This document shows, one piece after another, positions 16,070 to 20,668 of a DNA stretch of 20,668 bases. Each line of letters starts with the position of its first letter. Within the stretch, counting starts at the first letter, position 1. The notes below the pieces were generated by a model. It was not told the DNA's origin, ran no database searches, and saw nothing but the letters and a program-made list of their open reading frames with translations. The stretch comes from Bacteroidales bacterium (GTDB taxonomy: Bacteria; Bacteroidota; Bacteroidia; Bacteroidales; NBLH01): the NCBI GenBank assembly GCA_021647685.1, contig JAKIUH010000024.1:1-20668 (forward strand), in the 5' to 3' direction. The position numbers and the translations under genes were made by a program.

Positions 16070-16092
16070 GGTGCCGGAATATTTCCGGTACC
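16070..16092 (+). repeat. Intercistronic hairpin between the lipoprotein and lyase genes
   Basis: GGTGCCGGAA pairs with TTCCGGTACC (10 bp including one G-U) around a TAT loop. It is followed by only three T and then an A-rich stretch. This is too weak for a sure terminator, so partial termination or mRNA stabilisation between the two genes is more likely. The lyase ATG lies 14 bp downstream. Confidence 0.6.
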
Positions 16093-16106
16093 TTTAAAAT
16101 TAAATT

Positions 16107-17897
16107 ATGAGAAAATTATTGTTAGTTATTGCGTTTTCAATTTTTTTATCAGTGACGTATGCACAGACAAGTACAATAGTGTATTCTCAAAATGAATTGA
16201 ATACAGCTATATCTAATGTAAATGCAGGAGACACTATCATTGTTGCAAATAATTCAAAGCCCTATGTAGATTTTAAAATTAATATTAAATTCAATGCAAC
16301 TCAAAAAAAACCGGTTGTAATAAAAGCAGAAACTGTTGGCAATGTTGTTTTAACCGGAAATTCTCAAATAAATATTGGCGGTTCTTATATATACATTGAA
16401 GGATTCAGTTTTATAGGAACCCAACCTCCTGATGAGCTGATTGGCGATGGAGCTATAAATTTCAGGTATTCTACATCATCAGCAGACTGGTGTTTTAATT
16501 GCAAAATTAAAAATATCTCTTTTAATGGATATAATCAATCGGATAATTATAAAACTGAAAAATTTAAATGGGTGAGAGTTTACGGGCAAGATAATGAGAT
16601 TACAAACTGTTCATTTATAAACAAATATGGTTTAGGAAACTGTATAACAGTTGAGCGGCCTAATGATATTGAAAACAGGCATTTGATACATCATAGCTAT
16701 TTTGCAAACAGAAATCCTGTTGTAGATAGTAATAATAAAGTTTTGAATGATCAGGATGCTATGCGCATAGGATATAGTGTCACTTCATTAAGTGCATCAT
16801 ATACCAAGATTTACAATAATTACTTTTACAATTGGAAGGGTGAAGCAGAGATTATCTCCAACAAATCTTCCTATAATGAATATTTTAATAATACTTTTCG
16901 TAAATGCGTTGGAACACTGACACTTCGTCACGGAACCCATTGTAAAGCCAACAATAATTGGTTTTTTGGAGAAAATTTAGCCCAAAGCGGAGGAATAAGA
17001 GTAATTGATAGTAATCATCAAATTTACAATAACTATTTTCAGGATTTAAACTCCGGAGGTAGTAAGGTGGCAGGAGCTATTAATTTGTATAAAGGGGATG
17101 ATGATTTTGTTACAGGAGGAGATTTATCCAGCTATGCAATCTGTGAGAATAATTTCATAGCATTTAATACTATAGTTAATTGTGATATTGGCTTTTGGAT
17201 TGGACCCGATGTAAGTGGAAGAGAATATGCTCCAAAGAATTTAGAAATTGTGAATAACTTAATGTCAAATTGCAATAAAGCTATATTAGCCAGTAGTATC
17301 CCGGAAGGAACAAATACAATTAAAGGAAATATTAAATATTTAGGTTCTTGGTGGTCGGGCATAGATACAATAGAAAATTTAACTACTGATACAGAACTGC
17401 TGCAAAAAGATAATGAACATGATTATTACAAAATTTTTAGCACCAGCAAAGCGGTTTCATTTGCATATACTTCAAGTTTTGTTATTGACCAAGACATATT
17501 AGGAGGAAAAAGAGATAATAAACCGGACGTGGGTGCAGAAGAAAACGATGGAAATGGAACTAATTTTCCTTATGATGAGGGTGATGTAAATACTGAAATT
17601 GGGGTAATACCCGAGCAAATAACAAGTGTGAGTCCTGTACCCTTTTCACAACAAAAAGATGTAATTAAAGTTTTTCCTAATCCTGCTAATAATTATTTAT
17701 CAATTATAATATTTGGTGGAACAATAAAAAAGCTTAATATAATTGATATTAGTGGAAATTTAATTTTGTCAAAAAAATATTTTAACAAACCAAGATTTGT
17801 TAAGCTTGATCTAAGCAATTTACATCCTGCTGTGTATTTTTTAAAAGTAATAAGTCAAGAGAATAAAGTTGTAATACAAAGGTTGATTATATTATAA
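16107..17897 (+). CDS. PL6 family polysaccharide lyase (alginate lyase/chondroitinase B type) with T9SS sorting domain
   Basis: This is a secreted parallel beta-helix lyase that should cleave uronate polymers by beta-elimination. Of 596 residues, 1 to about 19 are a signal peptide (cut after TYA). The PL6 signature is complete: YNWKGEAEIISNKSSYNEYF holds the calcium ligands (E246, E248) and catalytic Lys253, and LTLRHG holds catalytic Arg274. NDQDAMRIG and GIRVIDSNHQIYNNYF are further conserved blocks. From about residue 522, VFPNPANNYLS to the end is a type A Por secretion sorting domain, so export is by type IX secretion, to the cell surface or medium. Family PL6 covers alginate, MG-alginate and dermatan sulfate lyases; alginate is the commonest. 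It is downstream of the lipoprotein gene and upstream of gntR, and proline codons are rarely CCA. No terminator follows before the gntR promoter. Confidence 0.92.
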   Translation: MRKLLLVIAFSIFLSVTYAQTSTIVYSQNELNTAISNVNAGDTIIVANNSKPYVDFKINIKFNATQKKPVVIKAETVGNVVLTGNSQINIGGSYIYIEGFSFIGTQPPDELIGDGAINFRYSTSSADWCFNCKIKNISFNGYNQSDNYKTEKFKWVRVYGQDNEITNCSFINKYGLGNCITVERPNDIENRHLIHHSYFANRNPVVDSNNKVLNDQDAMRIGYSVTSLSASYTKIYNNYFYNWKGEAEIISNKSSYNEYFNNTFRKCVGTLTLRHGTHCKANNNWFFGENLAQSGGIRVIDSNHQIYNNYFQDLNSGGSKVAGAINLYKGDDDFVTGGDLSSYAICENNFIAFNTIVNCDIGFWIGPDVSGREYAPKNLEIVNNLMSNCNKAILASSIPEGTNTIKGNIKYLGSWWSGIDTIENLTTDTELLQKDNEHDYYKIFSTSKAVSFAYTSSFVIDQDILGGKRDNKPDVGAEENDGNGTNFPYDEGDVNTEIGVIPEQITSVSPVPFSQQKDVIKVFPNPANNYLSIIIFGGTIKKLNIIDISGNLILSKKYFNKPRFVKLDLSNLHPAVYFLKVISQENKVVIQRLIIL

Positions 17898-17918
17898 TTA
17901 AATTAATTATAAAAAAAC

Positions 17919-17957
17919 TTGTAGAATAAAAATAGTTTTATTAACTTTGGTCTACCA
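17919..17957 (+). promoter_or_regulatory. gntR promoter with overlapping autoregulatory operator
   Basis: A TTG (17919-17921) is followed after 20 bp by TAACTTTG (17942-17949), a good Bacteroidota promoter. The operator TGGTCTACCA (17948-17957) begins on the seventh base of the -7 box, exactly as operator B does before the lipoprotein gene. The 13-mer TGGTCTACCAGTT is identical to operator A at 14960-14972. Binding here would block RNA polymerase, so the regulator should repress its own gene. Confidence 0.75.
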
Positions 17958-17977
17958 GTTATTGATTAACCATTTTA

Positions 17978-18703
17978 ATGATAAATATGAAAGAAGAAAT
18001 AATAAATAATTTTAAACAGATAGAATATAAGACACCTGTTGACATTATTATTGAACAGATAAGACAACTTATAGAATCAGGACAATTAAAGTCAGGTGAC
18101 CGTTTACCTTCCGAAAGGCAATTAGCTGAAAGATTTGGAGTGGGGCGCACCTATGTACGTGATGCTATAAAAAAATTGGAGTTTTATGGAATATTGAATA
18201 CTATTCCGCAAAGCGGCACTCTCGTTGCAGGTTTGGGGGTATCAGCACTTAAAGGGTTGATATCGAATGTATTAAAATTAGAGAAAGCTGATTTTTTCAG
18301 TTTGGTTGAAACCCGTGTTCTTTTAGAAGTGGAAGGAATAAAGTTGGCTGCTCAAAGAAGAAGTATTGATAATTTAATAAACATTAAAGAAAGTTTGAAT
18401 GTTTATTATGATCAAGTTGCCAAAGGGAAAGATGCAGTAGAAGAAGATTTTTTATTTCATTTAAGTATTGCAGAAGCATCTCAGAATAGTGTGATCAAAT
18501 CCTTACTTTTAATAATTACGCCAGAAATAGTACAAATATATAATAAGTTACATGTCTGTGCTGACGGTGTATCTCTTAAATCTTTTGAAGAACATGAAGA
18601 ATTATATAAATACATAGAAAAACAAGATGCTAAAAAAGCAATGGCTGCCATGAAAAATCACTTAAGTTCTGTTTTGGACTTTGCAAAAAAACAATTTCGT
18701 TGA
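17978..18703 (+). CDS. GntR family regulator, FadR subfamily (FCD domain)
   Basis: This is a DNA-binding regulator of 241 residues. The N-terminal winged helix has the GntR signature (SGDRLPSERQLAERFGVGR then TYVRDAIKKLEFYGIL and the wing PQSGTLVAG). The C-terminal all-helical FCD ligand domain shows the usual metal-site residues in EEDFLFHLSIAEASQN, SFEEHEELYKYI and MAAMKNHLSSVL. FadR-subfamily members often sense uronates or their breakdown products (UxuR, ExuR, KDG-responsive proteins), which fits the neighbouring PL6 lyase. The predicted sites TGGT-N2-ACCA before this gene and the lipoprotein gene are the likely targets, with de-repression by a lyase-derived sugar acid; the effector is inference. 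An alternative start is the Met at 17987 (MKEE). No terminator follows directly; the nearest on this strand is about 540 bp downstream. Confidence 0.9.
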   Translation: MINMKEEIINNFKQIEYKTPVDIIIEQIRQLIESGQLKSGDRLPSERQLAERFGVGRTYVRDAIKKLEFYGILNTIPQSGTLVAGLGVSALKGLISNVLKLEKADFFSLVETRVLLEVEGIKLAAQRRSIDNLINIKESLNVYYDQVAKGKDAVEEDFLFHLSIAEASQNSVIKSLLLIITPEIVQIYNKLHVCADGVSLKSFEEHEELYKYIEKQDAKKAMAAMKNHLSSVLDFAKKQFR

Positions 18704-19033
18704 ATCTAAAAAATATTTAATATCTTTAAGATTACCTAAATCTTTAATATTTGTATTATATAAATTTAAATTATCAGCTTTTTCTAATTTACCCAGACTT
18801 TTTAATGTTTTATTATTTTCTAAATTTAATACACCAATTTCTTTTAAATTATATAAAGATTTAATTGGCAAATCACCTATTTCCAATTCATCTAATACTT
18901 CATTTTCCTTTAATATTTTTTCTATTTTTAAAGTTTTTATCTTTATATATTCTTCATATTCTTTTTCCCTGTTTGAAGCATCACTGCTTAATACTATTTC
19001 TTCGTATAATTTTATATGTTTTAATTTACCCAT
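18662..19033 (-). pseudogene. 3'-truncated leucine-rich-repeat gene remnant
   Basis: The frame opens at the ATG at 19033 with MGKLKHIKLYEEI, then a charged helical segment and three or so degenerate LRR units (SLYNLKEIGVLNLENN, SLGKLEKADNLNLYN, DLGNLKDIKYFL). The last 14 codons (18662-18703) are antisense to the end of gntR, so the original 3' end is lost and the frame simply runs into the neighbour. Its LRR consensus (LGNLK-x3-LxLxxT) resembles that of LRR proteins often carried by phages or mobile regions, from general recollection. The start overlaps the end of the upstream LRR frame by 13 nt. The DNA is extremely AT-rich and low in complexity. It may still be transcribed but is unlikely to be a complete protein. 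Confidence 0.55.
18724..18765 (-). repeat. 42-bp direct repeat, copy 1 (LRR coding)
   Basis: This 42-bp segment differs from 19110-19151 at only two positions. Both encode the LRR unit LYNTN-[IV]-[KE]-DLGNLK in the same orientation. Such nucleotide-level identity points to recent duplication of the LRR gene or unit and offers a site for recombination. Confidence 0.8.
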
Positions 19034-19254
19034 ATTATTTTATTTTTAAATTTTTCTATATCATTTTTATTTAATTTAGTATCTTTTGATAAATATATTT
19101 TATTAACTTCTTTAAGATTACCTAAATCTTCAACATTTGTATTATATAAATATAAAAAATTTACTTTTTTTAATTTCCCTTGTAGAATCAGTTTTCTTAG
19201 CATATCTTTGGCGTGTAGTAGTAGGTTAGGTTGATTAGTGTAATGGGGATTCAA
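19021..19254 (-). pseudogene. 5'-truncated leucine-rich-repeat gene remnant
   Basis: The C-terminal portion, LYLYNTNVEDLGNLKEVNKI then YLSKDTKLNKNDIEKFKNKI and the final IIWVN, is the typical end of an LRR protein of the same type as the neighbour at 18662-19033. The N-terminal residues MNPHYTNQPNLLLHAKDMLR have no LRR character, and the only ATG lies inside the stem of a plus-strand terminator hairpin. The real 5' part has therefore been lost and the apparent start is accidental. Together with the neighbouring frame this looks like two tandem paralogues, one missing its front and one missing its back. Confidence 0.5.
19110..19151 (-). repeat. 42-bp direct repeat, copy 2 (LRR coding)
   Basis: This is the partner of 18724-18765, with 40 of 42 bases identical, in the upstream LRR remnant. 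The copies are 386 bp apart in direct orientation. Confidence 0.8.
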
Positions 19255-19283
19255 ACGCCAGTTTGGATTCCCATTCTTTTTTT
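19242..19283 (+). terminator. Strong plus-strand intrinsic terminator
   Basis: Arms 19242-19256 and 19261-19275 form a 15-bp stem with two G-U pairs and a GCCA loop, followed by C and seven T (19277-19283). The polarity is plus strand only. The only plus-strand gene nearby is gntR, whose stop is about 540 bp upstream across LRR debris that reads the other way. The hairpin may be gntR's original terminator pushed away by an insertion, or may belong to a gene now missing. Confidence 0.8.
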
Positions 19284-19337
19284 AATTGAATCCAGTATAA
19301 ATTTGATAAATGTTTTGAGGTCTAAAACTACACCCCC

Positions 19338-20291
19338 TTATAATAAGCTCTCTATAATCTTATCCATAGAATAACCCTCTGCTTCAGCTCGGTAATTTTT
19401 CACCAATCGGTGTCGTAGAATAGGTTTAGCAACTGCCTTAACGTCTTCAATGTCTGGAGAATATTTACCATGTAAAGCAGCGTGACATTTGGCACCAACA
19501 ATTAAATATTGAGAAGCTCTTGGTCCTGCTCCCCATGTTATAAATTCTTTTGTGATGTCTGTCGAGAATTCATTTTCAGCTCTTGTTTTTGCAACTAATT
19601 TCACAGCATATTCTAAAACATTATCTGCTACTGGTATTCTTCGAACAATTTCTTGAAATTGAATTATTTCTTCCGCAGAAATAATTTCTTTTAATTTTAT
19701 CTTATTATCAGAAGTTGTTGATTTTACAATCGCCATTTCTTCTTGAAAGGTAGGATAGTCTACCCAAATGTTGAACATGAAACGGTCCAATTGAGCTTCT
19801 GGCAAAGGATAAGTTCCTTCTTGTTCAATTGGGTTTTGAGTTGCCAAAACGAAAAATGGCTCTGGCAGTTTATAGGTTGTTCCAGCAGCAGTAACTCTCT
19901 TCTCTTGCATCGCTTCTAAAAGAGCAGCTTGAGTTTTAGGAGGAGTTCTGTTTATTTCATCGGCTAAAATTATATTTGAAAAAATAGGTCCTTTTAAGAA
20001 CTTAAAATGTTTGTTTTCATCTAAAATTTCAGAACCAATGATGTCTGATGGCATTAAGTCTGGTGTGAATTGAACACGATTGAAACCTAGGCCTAAACAT
20101 TCTGAAATTGTATTCACTAATAAAGTTTTGGCTAAACCAGGTACACCAACTAATAAACAATGACCTCGAGAGAAAATTGAAATCAAGACCTGGTCAACTA
20201 CATCTTCTTGTCCTACAATTACTTTGTGTATTTCAGTCTTAAGTGCTCCGTACTTTTGAACAAGTAAATCGATTCCTTCTTTGTCAGTCAT
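19338..20291 (-). CDS. MoxR family AAA+ ATPase
   Basis: This is a cytoplasmic AAA+ chaperone-like ATPase of 317 residues, the normal length. Walker A is GVPGLAKT, Walker B is IILADEINR with the MoxR hallmark TPPKTQAALLEAMQE after it, sensor 1 is FFVLATQNPIEQEGTYPLPE, and the arginine-finger region follows in AQLDRFMF. The C-terminal lid includes WGAGPRASQYLI. MoxR proteins usually work with von Willebrand factor A and DUF58 proteins on maturation of secreted or membrane complexes. Those genes normally lie directly downstream but are not present here. It starts 29 bp after the stop of the PpiC-type isomerase gene, so they form one operon. Proline codons are 9 CCA and 7 CCT with no CCC or CCG, quite unlike the genes to the left. 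Confidence 0.94.
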   Translation of the reverse strand: MTDKEGIDLLVQKYGALKTEIHKVIVGQEDVVDQVLISIFSRGHCLLVGVPGLAKTLLVNTISECLGLGFNRVQFTPDLMPSDIIGSEILDENKHFKFLKGPIFSNIILADEINRTPPKTQAALLEAMQEKRVTAAGTTYKLPEPFFVLATQNPIEQEGTYPLPEAQLDRFMFNIWVDYPTFQEEMAIVKSTTSDNKIKLKEIISAEEIIQFQEIVRRIPVADNVLEYAVKLVAKTRAENEFSTDITKEFITWGAGPRASQYLIVGAKCHAALHGKYSPDIEDVKAVAKPILRHRLVKNYRAEAEGYSMDKIIESLL

Positions 20292-20320
20292 TTTGTCTTT
20301 TTGAAGAGTGAATATACAGA

Positions 20321-20668
20321 TTATTGTTTAATCCATTCATTTTTAAATTGACAATCTTTGTAGTCGTCATCAATCTTAATGTATGCATTCTTAATTTTTG
20401 CTTGCGTCCACTCTTGAATCATTCTTGTTTTTTTATCATTCTCAGCAGCTCGTTGAATTAATGCGTAATCATCTTCAAGATTTGCGCGATGTGGTGCTGT
20501 TCGATTCATTAATCGTACAACTCGGAAACCTTGTTTCCTTTCCATAAAATTGGTGTAGAGGTTCGGTTCTGAGATGTCCCCTTTTTCCATTGCATCCGTA
20601 ATCAAGTATATTTGCTGATCGACTTGACTTAAATCTTCCATGTCCCAAGTTTGTTCACCTGTAATTGG
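20321..20668 (-). CDS. PpiC/SurA-type peptidyl-prolyl isomerase, C-terminal part (partial)
   Basis: The reading frame is open across the right edge of the window, so only about the last 115 codons are seen; the internal Met at 20641 is not the start. Visible residues PITGEQTWDMEDLSQVD and GDISEPNLYTNFMERKQGFR, then VVRLMNRTAPHRANLEDD, match the end of a parvulin rotamase domain and the linker after it, as in Bacteroidota SurA-like periplasmic chaperones that help outer-membrane protein folding. The final helical segment (LIQRAAENDKKTRMIQEWT) and the C-terminal FKNEWIKQ complete the protein. It is upstream of moxR in the same operon. The signal peptide and first rotamase domain lie outside the window. 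Confidence 0.85.
   Translation of the reverse strand, partial: PITGEQTWDMEDLSQVDQQIYLITDAMEKGDISEPNLYTNFMERKQGFRVVRLMNRTAPHRANLEDDYALIQRAAENDKKTRMIQEWTQAKIKNAYIKIDDDYKDCQFKNEWIKQ

Noticed and set aside
18681..19074. Plus-strand frames of 122 and 69 codons opposite the LRR remnants
   Set aside because: Low-complexity Phe/Ser/Leu-rich translations are what AT-rich antisense of Lys/Asn/Leu-rich LRR DNA gives; no domain or initiation signal is seen.
18724..19151. The 42-bp repeat pair as a CRISPR fragment or phage attachment sites
   Set aside because: There are only two copies, 386 bp apart, both coding for the same LRR unit in frame; protein repeat duplication explains them.
19242..19275. Hairpin resembling a tRNA T-arm (GGATTCAAA-like loop)
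   Set aside because: The loop is only GCCA and no acceptor, D or anticodon arms surround it; the T-run marks it as a terminator.

Overview
This is an AT-rich bacterial segment that reads as Bacteroidota. The grounds are TAnnTTTG-type -7 promoter elements in front of several genes, a type IX secretion (Por) C-terminal sorting domain on a secreted lyase, a PKD-domain lipoprotein, and weak or absent Shine-Dalgarno sequences. No rRNA, tRNA or CRISPR array is visible.

Positions 1-6100 (mostly minus strand) are core genes. They are glyA (3' end cut by the window edge), a PduO-type cobalamin adenosyltransferase with a LolD/MacB-type ABC ATPase upstream of it (ending in a perfect 18-bp hairpin terminator), a class I SAM methyltransferase, and an 826-residue membrane GAF-PAS-coiled-coil protein with no recognisable output domain. 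Divergent from the last gene, at 6288-10822, an AddA/RecB-like helicase-nuclease is translationally coupled to a serine beta-lactamase-like hydrolase. A bidirectional terminator separates these from a convergent POTRA-less Omp85-type barrel (10884-12212).

Positions 12341-14335 hold an endonuclease/exonuclease/phosphatase-family protein followed with no gap by an aspartate/glutamate racemase gene. A 245-bp MITE-like element (15-bp perfect terminal inverted repeats, 4-bp ATTT target duplication) has cut the racemase gene in two. Removing the element and one ATTT copy restores a 229-codon reading frame.

Positions 14950-18703 form a small carbohydrate locus: a lipoprotein with two PKD domains and a carbohydrate-binding-like C-terminus, a family PL6 (alginate lyase/chondroitinase B type) lyase exported by type IX secretion, and a FadR/UxuR-type GntR regulator. 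Three copies of a TGGT-N2-ACCA site, two before the lipoprotein gene and one before the regulator gene, overlap the promoters. The -7-proximal copy has exactly the same register at both promoters, which predicts autoregulated repression of the whole locus. No SusC/SusD pair is present.

Positions 18704-19283 hold remnants of two tandem, truncated leucine-rich-repeat genes and a displaced plus-strand terminator. Beyond this, moxR and the 3' end of a PpiC/SurA-type isomerase gene (19338-20668, minus strand) have clearly different proline codon use from the genes to the left. The genes that usually follow moxR are absent, so a rearrangement or an assembly join near 19.3 kb should be considered.
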